Translations under genes and position numbers: made by a program
Shown: positions 1 through 7,154 of the stretch, one piece after another
How positions within the stretch are numbered: the first letter of the stretch is position 1
Layout: each line of letters opens with the position of its first letter
Notes under the pieces: generated by a model
Told to the model about the DNA's origin: nothing
Seen by the model: only the letters and a program-made list of their open reading frames with translations
The model's database searches: none
NCBI GenBank assembly: GCA_016715985.1
Contig: JADJXD010000001.1
Span: 992,001-1,056,000, forward strand
DNA: 64,000 nt
Origin: Saprospiraceae bacterium
GTDB lineage: Bacteria; Bacteroidota; Bacteroidia; Chitinophagales; Saprospiraceae
Reading direction: 5' to 3'

Positions 1-983
1 CTTGGGGTATGGCATTTTTGCCGGATGGTGGTATGTTAGTTACGGAGATCTCAGGCAAATTGTTTCATGTTCAAAATGGTTCGAAAACAGAAGTGAAGGA
101 AGTTCCGGAAGTTTATCATCGTGGGCAAGGCGGACTATTGGATATTATCCTGCATCCTGATTACAAAAATAATGGTTGGATTTACATAAGCTATTCTTCG
201 CCGGAAGGGCAGGAAAAAGGGGGTAATACAGCTGTCATGAGAGCAAAACTACAAAATGGTAGTCTTACGGATAAGGAAATAATATATAAAGGCGCTCCTA
301 ATACGACCAAGCCCCATCATTTTGGTTCCAGAATGGCCTTTGACAATGATGGATATTTATACTTCTCTATCGGAGACCGTGGCGATCATTCTGAAAATCC
401 GCAGGACATATCCAAAGATGGTGGAAAAATTTACCGCATAAAAGAAGATGGTACTATTCCGAATGATAATCCATTTATTGAAACCCCGGGAGCAAAGTCC
501 GCAATATATTCATACGGACACAGAAATCCGCAAGGTATGGTCAGACATTTTCAGACAGGTGAAATATGGACGCATGAACACGGGCCAAAAGGTGGTGATG
601 AAATCAATATTATACGGAAAGGAAAAAATTACGGTTGGCCAAAAATATCGTATGGAATCAATTATGATGGCTCAGTTCTTACTCCTGACAAGGCTTTACC
701 GGGACTAGAACAACCTTTATATTACTGGCTTCCTTCCATCGCTCCGAGCGGAATGGATTTTGTGAGTTCGGATTTATATCCTGACTGGAAAGGTAATCTA
801 TTGGTAGGATCGTTGAAATTTCAATATCTCGAGAGATTGGTTCTGGAAAACAATAAAGTGATTAAAAGAGAAAAAATTCTGGAAAATATCGGCCGTGTCC
901 GGGATGTCAGACAAGCGCCGGATGGATACATCTACGTCAGTGTGGAAGGAAAAGGAATTATAAAAATTATTCCAAAAGGATGA
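1..983 (+). CDS. PQQ-dependent sugar dehydrogenase (5' truncated by window edge)
   Basis: Soluble or periplasmic aldose dehydrogenase of the PQQ beta-propeller family (Asd/GDH-B type), which oxidises sugars and passes electrons to an acceptor. The reading frame is already open at base 3, encoding W-G-M-A-F-L-P-D-G, the usual blade-1 motif of the family. The ATG at base 9 is therefore internal and the true start and signal peptide lie outside the window. Visible family motifs are GDRGDHSENPQ near residue 122, GHRNPQG near 170 and EHGPKGGDEIN near 190, which line the PQQ/substrate pocket in this family. The stop overlaps the start of the cytochrome gene (ATGA). The pair suggests that the cytochrome is the electron acceptor, which is inference. 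Confidence 0.88.
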   Translation, partial: WGMAFLPDGGMLVTEISGKLFHVQNGSKTEVKEVPEVYHRGQGGLLDIILHPDYKNNGWIYISYSSPEGQEKGGNTAVMRAKLQNGSLTDKEIIYKGAPNTTKPHHFGSRMAFDNDGYLYFSIGDRGDHSENPQDISKDGGKIYRIKEDGTIPNDNPFIETPGAKSAIYSYGHRNPQGMVRHFQTGEIWTHEHGPKGGDEINIIRKGKNYGWPKISYGINYDGSVLTPDKALPGLEQPLYYWLPSIAPSGMDFVSSDLYPDWKGNLLVGSLKFQYLERLVLENNKVIKREKILENIGRVRDVRQAPDGYIYVSVEGKGIIKIIPKG

Positions 984-1381
984 AAAAAGTATTGTTGTTT
1001 CTGATTTATTCTATTTCGTTTAGTTTCTCTACATATGGGCAGAGTACATTATTAAATGAAAGCATCAAACGAGGCAAAGAAGTATATTCAGACTTCTGCA
1101 TTAATTGTCATCTTGGAAACGGCGAAGGGACTAAAGGCATTATACCGCCTCTCGCAAAATCAGATTATCTGCTCAAAAAACGGGAAGAAAGTATCCGGGC
1201 TGTAAAATACGGTCAAAAAGGAGAAATAACTGTCAATGGTGTAAAATACAACGGCATTATGACAAACCAAAAACTATCTGAAGAAGAAGTTGCGGATGTC
1301 ATGAATTATATCCTGAATACATGGGGCAATAAGGATAAAAATATGGTAACAGTAGAAGAAGTTAATTCTATTGTTCCATAA
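980..1381 (+). CDS. c-type cytochrome, class I, periplasmic
   Basis: 133-residue secreted monohaem cytochrome c. Residues 1-20 form a signal peptide ending in TYG-Q. The single CxxCH haem site is CINCH near residue 40, and a candidate axial Met lies in the GIM stretch before the C-terminal helix (EEEVADVMNYI). The start overlaps the stop of the PQQ dehydrogenase by 4 bases, so the two are translationally coupled. It probably takes electrons from that enzyme and feeds the respiratory chain. The role is inferred from context; the fold and haem site are seen directly. Confidence 0.9.
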   Translation: MKKVLLFLIYSISFSFSTYGQSTLLNESIKRGKEVYSDFCINCHLGNGEGTKGIIPPLAKSDYLLKKREESIRAVKYGQKGEITVNGVKYNGIMTNQKLSEEEVADVMNYILNTWGNKDKNMVTVEEVNSIVP

Positions 1382-1384
1382 AAA

Positions 1385-1403
1385 CCACCAATTACATTGG
1401 TGG
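1385..1403. terminator. Stem-loop between convergent genes
   Basis: Perfect 8-bp stem CCACCAAT / ATTGGTGG with a 3-base loop, just after the cytochrome stop. On the minus strand it is followed by TTTTT, so it fits an intrinsic terminator for the minus-strand gene ending at 1422. It may also stop transcription from the plus strand, where no T-run follows. Confidence 0.6.
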
Positions 1404-1421
1404 GCAAACTATCGGTGTGTT

Positions 1422-1709
1422 TTACTTTGATATTTTCGGTATCCTGATGCCTTTCGGACTGACGATGATGTAATTTGTTTTCTTTCCGCTGTCTTCGGCT
1501 GAAAGCATTTTTTTTGAAACTAAATCCTGTAAATCCCGTGGCGCTGTTTCCATTGAGCATTTAGCCAGTTTTGCATATACTGATGTTTGTAAAAATCCTA
1601 CTTCTTTAGCGTAATTGTCGTATAAATAGTTGACTACAAGTCTTTGTTCTTTAGATGTATGTACATATTTACCACCGCAAATTATGCGGTAAAAAGACGC
1701 TTTTTTCAC
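1422..1709 (-). pseudogene. Fic-family remnant: C-terminal winged helix with deleted catalytic domain
   Basis: About 95 residues from a GTG start. Residues 20-90 align by eye with the C-terminal winged-helix region of the complete Fic protein at 10705-11826 (EQRLVVNYLYD versus RQQKIINRLLD; TAPRDLQDLV versus TALRDIQDLI; GKKTNY versus GRSTNY). The short N-terminus (KYVH) and the DNA around it resemble the start of that Fic gene (IYIH), including a shared 14-bp CCGCAAATTATGCG site. The catalytic HPFxxGNGR core is absent. The simplest reading is an internal deletion that fused the first codons and operator to the DNA-binding tail. It could still make a small DNA-binding protein. Fic homology is seen; deletion is inferred. 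Confidence 0.6.
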
Positions 1710-1718
1710 CGCATAATT
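1675..1718. promoter_or_regulatory. Inverted repeat operator-like site at the Fic remnant start
   Basis: AATTATGCGGT (1680-1690) and ACCGCATAATT (1708-1718) are 11-bp perfect inverted arms flanking the GTG start. The left arm overlaps CCGCAAATTATGCG (1675-1688), which also occurs at 11831-11844 just upstream of the complete Fic gene. Two unrelated cassettes would not be expected to share this, so autoregulation by the Fic winged helix is a reasonable inference. Confidence 0.5.
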
Positions 1719-1737
1719 GTTTTTTGCTATTAATTTC

Positions 1738-1846
1738 TAAACAGAGCCGTTCATCGCATGTCCGCCGGACAAGTCTGAGTATTTTCCACGAATACAAAAA
1801 CGCAAGCGCAAGCCCAGCAATAAGCGAAAACTGCGGTTAGCAAGCA
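1738..1846 (-). repeat. Degenerate attC-like site downstream of yoeB
   Basis: On the minus strand it begins GCTAAC just after the restored yoeB stop and ends near GTTTAG, just before the Fic remnant. The arms CTAACCGCAG..TTTTCGC and the reverse complement of GCGATGAACGGCTCTGTTTAG are only partly complementary, and a small GTCCG-C-CGGAC hairpin sits inside. Its position between two units supports a worn recombination site. The sequence match alone is weak. Confidence 0.35.
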
Positions 1847-1854
1847 TAATAAAT

Positions 1855-2113
1855 TTAGTCGTAATGATATCTGCATTTCACAATTTTGAATTTCATCATC
1901 TTGAAATCTATAAACCAGTCTATGTTCATCATCAATTCTTCTTGACCAAAAACCTGCATATTTATGTTTTAATGGCTCAGGTTTACCAATTCCCTCAAAA
2001 GGAGTTCTCGGGATATCCTTCAAAAGTTCGTTTATTTTCTTTACTTTTTTTTTATCTATTTTTTGCCAATACAAATAGTCTTCCCAGGATTCATCTACAA
2101 AAACGTATTTCAT
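1855..2113 (-). pseudogene. yoeB: YoeB toxin (Txe/YoeB mRNA interferase), C-terminus frameshifted
   Basis: Ribosome-dependent mRNA interferase of the YoeB family. The N-terminal ~75 residues match the family closely (EESW-like start, YLYWQKIDKK, RTPFEGIGKPEPLKH, GFWSRRI, EHRLVY). The uninterrupted frame then departs from the family and runs on to base 1751 (120 residues). Removing one A from the AAAA run (TTTT on the plus strand, 1884-1887) restores the ending KCRYHYD followed by a stop at 1855-1857, giving the usual 85 residues. The lost tail carries the conserved catalytic His-Tyr of the family, so the toxin as read should be inactive. A sequencing error in the homopolymer is possible. It lies directly after yefM. 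Confidence 0.85.
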
Positions 2114-2114
2114 A

Positions 2115-2369
2115 CTATTCTTCTATTAAATCTTTAGAGAATGAATCTCCTTTTCTCAATTTTTCAATTGCAGAATCAAGTCGTTTTTCATTTGTACGGG
2201 AAGATAATTCATAGTTTGTTGCCATGAGTGAATTATATTCATCAAGTGACATTATTACAACACCAGAATCCTTTCCGCGATTGATGATAATAGTTTCGAA
2301 GTTTTTAACTACTTTATCAAAATAAGATTTGATATCTTTTCTAAAATCTGAAATATTTGCAACTACCAT
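2115..2369 (-). CDS. yefM: YefM antitoxin (Phd/YefM family)
   Basis: 84-residue antitoxin and transcriptional autorepressor that neutralises YoeB. The N-terminus (ANISDFRKDIKSYFDKV) is the YefM DNA-binding/dimerisation fold, with the NRGKDSGVVIMSLDEYNSL stretch of the family and an acidic C-terminal tail that binds toxin. It precedes yoeB by one base, the standard antitoxin-toxin order. The start ATG is at 2367-2369, 12 bp from a double TGTACA operator. If the toxin is truly broken, this is an antitoxin without an active partner. Confidence 0.92.
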   Translation of the reverse strand: MVVANISDFRKDIKSYFDKVVKNFETIIINRGKDSGVVIMSLDEYNSLMATNYELSSRTNEKRLDSAIEKLRKGDSFSKDLIEE

Positions 2370-2376
2370 ATTTATT

Positions 2377-2405
2377 AATATTGTACAAATATATGTACAA
2401 TATTT
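2377..2405. promoter_or_regulatory. yefM-yoeB operator, paired TGTACA boxes
   Basis: Two TGTACA hexamers at 2382-2387 and 2394-2399 form a larger palindrome (ATATTGTACA...TGTACAATAT). The centre-to-centre spacing is exactly 12 bp. The E. coli YefM-YoeB complex is known to recognise TGTACA-cored repeats with this geometry. Position directly upstream of the yefM start fits autoregulation. Confidence 0.75.
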
Positions 2406-2440
2406 AATCTTTTGTAAATTTTCGTGTTAAATTATGCTTT

Positions 2441-2575
2441 CTTACGTTTTGAAGCTACCCGAAGTTGGCGATTTCGAAGCACTTTACTGTCAACTAAGCA
2501 CAAAACTTTGTTAGATCCACAAAGCTTGATTTAACCCCTGAAACGCCACTTTTGGGTAGGCGCTGTTAGCTGTAG
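2441..2575 (-). repeat. attC-like imperfect palindrome
   Basis: On the minus strand it starts GCTAACAGCGCCTACCC after the gene ending at 2605 and ends GGGTAGCTTCAAAACGTAAG before the yefM operator. Inner arms CTACCCAAAAGTGGCG and CTACCCGAAGTTGGCG (reverse complement of the far arm) match at 14 of 16 bases. The long loop (~75 nt) and outer AAC/GTAAG ends fit an integron cassette recombination site with a slightly worn 3' box. Confidence 0.6.
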
Positions 2576-2604
2576 CCAAATCTGTCATAATTGCGTTCAA
2601 ATGT

Positions 2605-3195
2605 CTAATCATATTCGTCACCGTCTGCAAGTGGGAAATAGTCCCAATTCCAATGTTGTAAAATGCTTTCTTCAAACTTGTCATTGCTTTGATTGTAAGC
2701 ATGTGCATGTGGAGCAGGGAATGAAAATTCTTGTTCTTTAAATCCTTCTATTTGTAGAATTGAAATGTAATTTTCCAATTGTCCATAAGCAAAAATTACA
2801 TTGTGTTGGTCATAAATAAACCTACCAGAATTGTCAATTGTGCAAATCCAAATGTGATGTCTACCGTCCGTTTCAAAATACTCCTTGTATTCAGTTAGAA
2901 ATTCATTCAATTCGTCCTTTGTCTCAAGTAATGGAGATTGAAAGCGTCCGTGCTCGTTGTCAAGACGTGTTACAACTAAAACATAAAGGATATAAAAAGG
3001 TGGAGTTAAGTTGTCAGCAAGTTTAAGTAAAAGATCAACCTGATTTTGTGAAGCTGCAATTTTTAGCTGATTTCTGTTAGCACTTATCTCATAAATTTTT
3101 CCATAGTCATGTGTAATTTCTTGTCCTAACTTATTGTAAGAAGTAAATTTTGCTTCCGAGTTTAGTTGAGTTTGAATGTCAATGTCTGTTGTCAT
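2605..3195 (-). CDS. Orphan cassette protein, unknown function
   Basis: 196 residues from the ATG at 3195. The frame is open to 3264, with possible GTG (3243) and TTG (3264) starts, but the TTG lies inside the neighbouring attC-like palindrome, so it is unlikely. No signal peptide or membrane segment is visible. The protein is rich in aromatic and acidic residues near the C-terminus (HWNWDYFPLADGDEYD) and contains an H-x-W-I-C-T strand pattern. I do not recognise a family. It is the single gene between two attC-like sites on the minus strand, typical of an integron orphan. Confidence 0.6.
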   Translation of the reverse strand: MTTDIDIQTQLNSEAKFTSYNKLGQEITHDYGKIYEISANRNQLKIAASQNQVDLLLKLADNLTPPFYILYVLVVTRLDNEHGRFQSPLLETKDELNEFLTEYKEYFETDGRHHIWICTIDNSGRFIYDQHNVIFAYGQLENYISILQIEGFKEQEFSFPAPHAHAYNQSNDKFEESILQHWNWDYFPLADGDEYD

Positions 3196-3253
3196 TAGTC
3201 TGTTTAATTTTTTTAAAATAGTTTCGGCTGAGTACTGTCTCACATTGGTTACA

Positions 3254-3319
3254 GCTAACGTCAAGCACTGGCGACGGACGACCGATAGGGAGTCTGTCCG
3301 TCCAGTGCGTTGTTATCGC
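3254..3319 (-). repeat. attC-like imperfect palindrome (compact)
   Basis: Minus strand: GATAACAACGCACTGG-ACGGAC, a 16-nt loop, GTCCGTCGCCAGTGCTTGACGTTAGC. The arms GCACTGGACGGAC and GCACTGGCGACGGAC differ by a two-base bulge, the pattern of extrahelical bases seen in folded attC strands. The 3' box GTTAGC and 5' box ATAAC match integron core-site form. It lies between the DUF4917 gene stop and the orphan gene start. Confidence 0.72.
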
Positions 3320-3325
3320 TTGGCA

Positions 3326-4339
3326 TTAACTAAATACTGTTGATGAGTCTATAAATTCTATATGCTTTCTATAATATTCAAATTTGCCTTTGAATTTATG
3401 TTTCTCTTCAAGAACTGATTCAATACTTCTATCTCCAATGTAAAGACAATAAATTATATCTCTTTGATTGTATTTAATAGCATCAATTATATGAATATCA
3501 ATTTCATGCAAAGCATTTCCAAAAATCACAATTGGACTATTGTTTTTAGCAAGACTATCAAGACAAAATCTCAAATAGCGGCTTCTATTAATTGAGCTAA
3601 GTTTATCTCTTGCATCTCCTTCTGAAACAAATATTGGAAAATGATTCTTTCTAATTTCCCTTGATATTGACTCAATCAATTCATCTGTAGTTGTATTCTT
3701 AAGCAATTTTACTTCACCACCACCATCGTCATAAATAAATAAGGAACCATGTAAATAATAAATGTCTTTATAAACATAGTTTTGATAATCCATGAATTGT
3801 TTGAAGCCATCTGGAGCCTGGTTACCCCAGAAAAAATCTTGATATGCTATATATCCATCTTTAGTTCTACTTATGTCATTTGACAACATAAGTATGTGAT
3901 ATAAGTATAAATCATAGTTAGTTGTATAGATATTGCCAAACTTTTCAATTTGCATGGCTACTTTTGATAATCTTTCAAAATCAATATCAGCATTTCTAGG
4001 ATGAATTTGTTCTATAGATGTTATTAATCCATTTCTCAACTGCTCAATTGCTGATTGAATTAAAGTAATTTCTTGACCTAGAATACGGTTAATGCTAACT
4101 GCATTGTTCAAATAACGCAAGATTAATTCAAAATTAGTAGTTCCAAAACTTTTGAATAGCGGACGAAAATCTTCATGACAGTTTTCCAGAAATATTTCAA
4201 ATAGAGAACTATACGAAAATTTTCCTGAGAACTGCATAGTGAACCCATTTCCCAGCAATAAATCTGGTTTATCCAATTTATTCTTGAATTCTTCCCAAGT
4301 ATAAATTTGATTATCATATAATGTTTTCCTTTCAATCAT
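3326..4339 (-). CDS. SIR2-like DUF4917 family protein, candidate defence NADase
   Basis: 337 residues, cytosolic. A Rossmann-type opening LLLGNGFTMQF is near residue 28, TTNYDLYLY near 138 and YLHGSLF near 192; then FVSEG and VIFGNALHEIDIHII near 272. This order is characteristic of the SIR2-like DUF4917 family. SIR2-like domains deplete NAD+ in several anti-phage systems, but no activity has been read from this sequence. It is alone between an attC-like site and the intron-split attC, so it is a one-gene cassette. The ATG at 4337-4339 lies 18 nt after the reconstituted attC end. Family call is fairly firm; defence role is inferred. Confidence 0.7.
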   Translation of the reverse strand: MIERKTLYDNQIYTWEEFKNKLDKPDLLLGNGFTMQFSGKFSYSSLFEIFLENCHEDFRPLFKSFGTTNFELILRYLNNAVSINRILGQEITLIQSAIEQLRNGLITSIEQIHPRNADIDFERLSKVAMQIEKFGNIYTTNYDLYLYHILMLSNDISRTKDGYIAYQDFFWGNQAPDGFKQFMDYQNYVYKDIYYLHGSLFIYDDGGGEVKLLKNTTTDELIESISREIRKNHFPIFVSEGDARDKLSSINRSRYLRFCLDSLAKNNSPIVIFGNALHEIDIHIIDAIKYNQRDIIYCLYIGDRSIESVLEEKHKFKGKFEYYRKHIEFIDSSTVFS

Positions 4340-4363
4340 CTTTGTTTATTTTGCTAGGCGATA

Positions 4364-5058
4364 ATCGGGTCAGGCAGGGGAATTTCACCCCAACCTTCCC
4401 ACGGAACCGTGCGTGAAAGTCTCCCTTCACACGGCTCTTCATGTTTGTAAATCACACAAAGATAATGTAATATCTTTGTTGGATGCACCAGTTCATCTCT
4501 GATTGGTTGTGATTTTGTCTCAAAATAATCGGTCATCCCTTTTGATCGGTTGTCAACTCTTTTGTAAACTAAACATGCCAAACCCTTCGCTCCTATCCCA
4601 TTACAGGATACTCAACACTACTACGATTTGGTCTGCCGCCAACATCTCAGGCCATCCCTTATCTGACTGCTTCCTCTTACGATTTTACAGTACGATGTTG
4701 ACTTCTCTTGTTCCCTATGATAGCCTGTGTACAGTTCTTGCCAACTTAACCCCGGTTATCATGTACCCAGTAATCAGGACGCCCGATACACTCTGTCGCA
4801 AGCACAAACGTAACTGCCTGCTTTTGATAACTTTTATTGCCCTTACGAGGCTTCATCATTGGTTCACTTTCATTCAACTCCTGTACACTCACCTACAGCT
4901 GTCAATGCAGCCGTTTTTCCTTAACGTTCAGCACATCTGTCTTTCGGCATTTGCACCTTAAGGTGGTTTGGTAGCTACCCCTGACGGTCGCCACCGAGAG
5001 ACCTACTCTCATCTATCATACAGCATCAACCTATCTGCACAGGTTGTTCAAGACACAC
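4364..5058 (-). ncRNA. Group II intron with deleted reverse-transcriptase gene, inserted in attC
   Basis: 695-nt element on the minus strand. The 5' end is GTGTGTC (group II consensus GUGYG). A 34-nt domain V lies at 4404-4437 (GAGCCGTGTG...GCACGGTTC), followed by domain VI at 4364-4403 and a 3' end in GAT. A short frame from about 4536 begins MTDYFETKSQPI, the usual N-terminus of intron reverse transcriptases, but breaks off after about 18 codons. The RT, maturase and endonuclease are therefore missing. Joining the flanks (AAAACGT at 5059 and TATCGCC at 4363) rebuilds an attC end CGTTATCGCC. It may still splice if a maturase is supplied in trans; this cannot be judged here. Confidence 0.82.
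4404..4437 (-). ncRNA. Group II intron domain V
   Basis: 34 nt, the standard domain V length. On the minus strand it opens GAGCCG, has a GGGAGACT-type tip and closes CGGTTC, giving a near-continuous stem with a two-base bulge position. This is the catalytic core of group II introns. Confidence 0.85.
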
Positions 5059-5188
5059 ACGTTTTGGCGCTTGGCGCAGTGGCGGATTTCGGAGCACAAA
5101 ACTGTCAATACACCACAAAAGTTGATGCGAGGTAGAATGTTCAGTTAACCATTTCACCCGCCATTGAGCCAAACGCCTGTTATGTAGC
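5059..5188 (-). repeat. attC-like palindrome, 3' box split by the group II intron
   Basis: Minus strand starts TACATAACAGGCGTTTGGCTCAATGGCGG after the Shedu stop and ends CCGCCACTGCGCCAAGCGCCAAAACGT at the intron boundary. Arms GGCGTTTGGCTCAATGGCGG and GGCGCTTGGCGCAGTGGCGG match at 16 of 20 positions. The missing 3' bases TATCGCC lie at 4357-4363 beyond the intron. Loop about 75 nt. Confidence 0.72.
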
Positions 5189-5195
5189 GTTTTTT

Positions 5196-6260
5196 TCATT
5201 CTTCTAGGTTTTCTTCAAGATTTTTAATAGTTATTTCAAGCTTGTCAATTAAGTCGGAATACGTCCATATTTCTAAATTATTACTAAGACTTGATTTTAA
5301 ACTTTTAAAATGGTCATTCCAAATAGGGTCATTTTGCCTTTGTCCAATCAAAATAATACATTTTGAAATATCTCCTTTTTCGATACCAATTCTTCTTAAA
5401 TCGTCATCGTCTGTTGGTATAGATTGAAGTTTAGATTTATAGCGAAGGATTTGAGGAATAGCTCTTGCTACTTCAGGGGATATATGAAATTCGACACTTT
5501 CACCTTGACTTGTTTGTCTAGTTTCAATTTTGAAAACATTATCCTTTGGTGATTTTAATTCAATAATAACATATTCGTTCTTTGTTAATGAGGAACGAGT
5601 TAAAATGTCAAATCTTTTTCTCGATAATTCACCTTCCCTTTTATGGTCTATAAATTCCAATCCAAAAATCAAGCACCTTTGTCTTCTAAATTTACCATTT
5701 TCTTCATCGAGCCAATCTTGAATGAACTTTTCGTTCTTATCTAGGTTTGCTGATAAGAATTGTTTGTATTCCCTTAATGTATTTAGCTTAATACTTTCTC
5801 CAAATGTTTCAATCTGACCAAATGTCATTCTTTTAACCAATTCTTCAATATCTACATCAGTTGGTTTGTCAATAACAACTTTATTATTTAAAATCTTTGT
5901 GCCTAAAAGTTCATATTGTGCCAATAAGAAGTTTGTCAGCTCTCTTACTGCCTTTCCACTTCCCGCTTCAATCTCTATTTGCTTATGAATGCCTGAAATA
6001 TTTTCAGAGATAATAGTTTGTTCTTCCCATGGGTCTAATTTTTTCCTTCTTTTAAATACTCTAATTGATAGATTAAAGTGATGTATTTCACCTGTCTCCC
6101 TATTTGGTATTAAAAAGGATTTAGCTGCAATAGTTGTATTTGATGTTTTATATAATGTTTTGTACGATGCTCCAAATCCATTTGAAAGTGCTTGAATCTC
6201 CCAACTGCCTAACTCTTTTTCAAGTTCTTCATCTGTAAAGCTTGTTTTAAAATCATTCAT
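5196..6260 (-). CDS. Shedu-type nuclease (DUF4263), SduA-like
   Basis: 354 residues from the ATG at 6260 (a TTG at 6278 is in frame but less likely). The C-terminal half has the DUF4263 nuclease signature: RFDILTRS near residue 225, then VIIELKSP (D...ExK type metal site) and an alpha/beta run with PQILRY and ILIGQRQ. Shedu is a known anti-phage family. The N-terminal ~200 residues are variable, as usual, and may sense infection. The ATG overlaps the stop of the HNH gene by 8 bases (ATGAATGA), so the two form a coupled pair. It ends 8 nt before an attC-like site. Confidence 0.78.
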   Translation of the reverse strand: MNDFKTSFTDEELEKELGSWEIQALSNGFGASYKTLYKTSNTTIAAKSFLIPNRETGEIHHFNLSIRVFKRRKKLDPWEEQTIISENISGIHKQIEIEAGSGKAVRELTNFLLAQYELLGTKILNNKVVIDKPTDVDIEELVKRMTFGQIETFGESIKLNTLREYKQFLSANLDKNEKFIQDWLDEENGKFRRQRCLIFGLEFIDHKREGELSRKRFDILTRSSLTKNEYVIIELKSPKDNVFKIETRQTSQGESVEFHISPEVARAIPQILRYKSKLQSIPTDDDDLRRIGIEKGDISKCIILIGQRQNDPIWNDHFKSLKSSLSNNLEIWTYSDLIDKLEITIKNLEENLEE

Positions 6261-6825
6261 TTGCTGAAAATTTTTCAATACTTAATAAAAGTGTATTTGG
6301 TTTTGGATAGCTTGTTGGTAATAGTTCAATCTTAAAAGGCAATTCCAAACCATTTAAGTCTTCTACTTTCTTATCAAGTAGGTTGTTATCATTGCAGTAT
6401 TTAAAAGTTAGCTTTAAGTATCTTCTTATTATCATTAATGGCAAAAATTGTCCACGTGTGTTCATCCATTCCATTAAGTCTTTTTTTCCTTTGGAACTGT
6501 TACAGGTTCTACAAGCAAATATCAAATTTTCCGCATCGTCTTTGCCACCATATTTTTGAGGAAATATATGGTCTAAAGCTAATTTTTCAGATGAACCACA
6601 ATAATTACAAATAGCTCCTGTTTGAAGTTTAATTTTTTCATCATCAAAAATTGTCCGCATATTCATTGTGCCATCTTTCAGTCCTTTGAATAGTTTAGCT
6701 CTAATTATGAAATTGAAAGTCCCATATTTTTCTTGTTTCTTCTCAACTGCCGTATGAGCCATTGCTAAGTTCGCATAGGAATAGTAAATGAGTTCTCTTA
6801 CCGTTTCAATTTTCTGTTTAGCCAT
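6253..6825 (-). CDS. HNH endonuclease, partner of Shedu
   Basis: 190 residues from the ATG at 6825 (in-frame TTG at 6837 rejected). A zinc-type HNH core lies near residues 74-118: CNYCG, LDHIFPQKYGG, DAENLIFACRTCN, KGKKDL, with two CxxC pairs and the D-H/N residues of the ββα-metal fold. The C-terminal ~70 residues are helical and unassigned. It is coupled to the Shedu gene by an 8-base overlap and is the first gene of the cassette. The two together probably act as one defence module; the second nuclease is not part of the minimal Shedu system, so this arrangement is worth noting. Confidence 0.78.
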   Translation of the reverse strand: MAKQKIETVRELIYYSYANLAMAHTAVEKKQEKYGTFNFIIRAKLFKGLKDGTMNMRTIFDDEKIKLQTGAICNYCGSSEKLALDHIFPQKYGGKDDAENLIFACRTCNSSKGKKDLMEWMNTRGQFLPLMIIRRYLKLTFKYCNDNNLLDKKVEDLNGLELPFKIELLPTSYPKPNTLLLSIEKFSANE

Positions 6826-6837
6826 CTTCTTTGTCAA

Positions 6838-7154
6838 ATTGTTCTCTGTTGCGGTGTCTTCTTAAAATGCTACATAACTTACTTATTCACGCAACTACAT
6901 TGTACATAACTCATTGATTTACAATTCATATTAATAATATAAATATACGAATGTTTGTTAATATAAAATGTTAGTTTCATGATATTCATTCGTTTAATAA
7001 GCTTCAATTCCCTTTCACAAACAAAGATAAAAAGAAAATGAATTCAGAAGAAATTATATTTAATACAACAAGGCGTTCATCATTTGCCACGACAAACGCC
7101 CTGTTGATATGTATCGTACTTCAAAGTAAAGCCTAAATCAAAATAATTCTCCCC
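6838..7154. other. Gene-free stretch at the upstream edge of array I
   Basis: 317 bp with no credible gene. At 6869-6878 the minus strand reads GTTATGTAGC, the same 3' box as expected for an attC, but I see no matching palindrome arm beyond it. It therefore looks like the truncated outer end of the cassette array. The rest is AT-rich and ends with the terminator of the gene at 7155. Confidence 0.5.
7066..7106 (-). terminator. Stem-loop after the outer-membrane protein gene
   Basis: CAACA-A-GGCGTT ... AACGCC-C-TGTTG forms a stem of about 11 bp with paired one-base bulges and a 17-nt loop, 50 nt downstream of the minus-strand stop at 7155. No strong T-run follows, so the terminator call is moderate. 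Confidence 0.45.

Noticed and set aside
1751..1854. 120-residue version of YoeB as a longer functional toxin
   Set aside because: The extra C-terminal residues match nothing and follow a single-base shift away from the conserved family ending.
4364..4581. 75-codon minus-strand frame as a real protein
   Set aside because: It is the leftover start of the intron RT (MTDYFETK) read into intron domain V; a truncated relic, described with the intron.
4503..4961. 152-codon plus-strand frame
   Set aside because: It runs antisense through the group II intron and its protein has no family features; the intron signals on the minus strand explain the sequence.
7066..7106. Palindrome GGCGTT...AACGCC as another attC site
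   Set aside because: No outer AAC/GTT boxes at either end, and it follows an ordinary gene; a terminator is the simpler reading.
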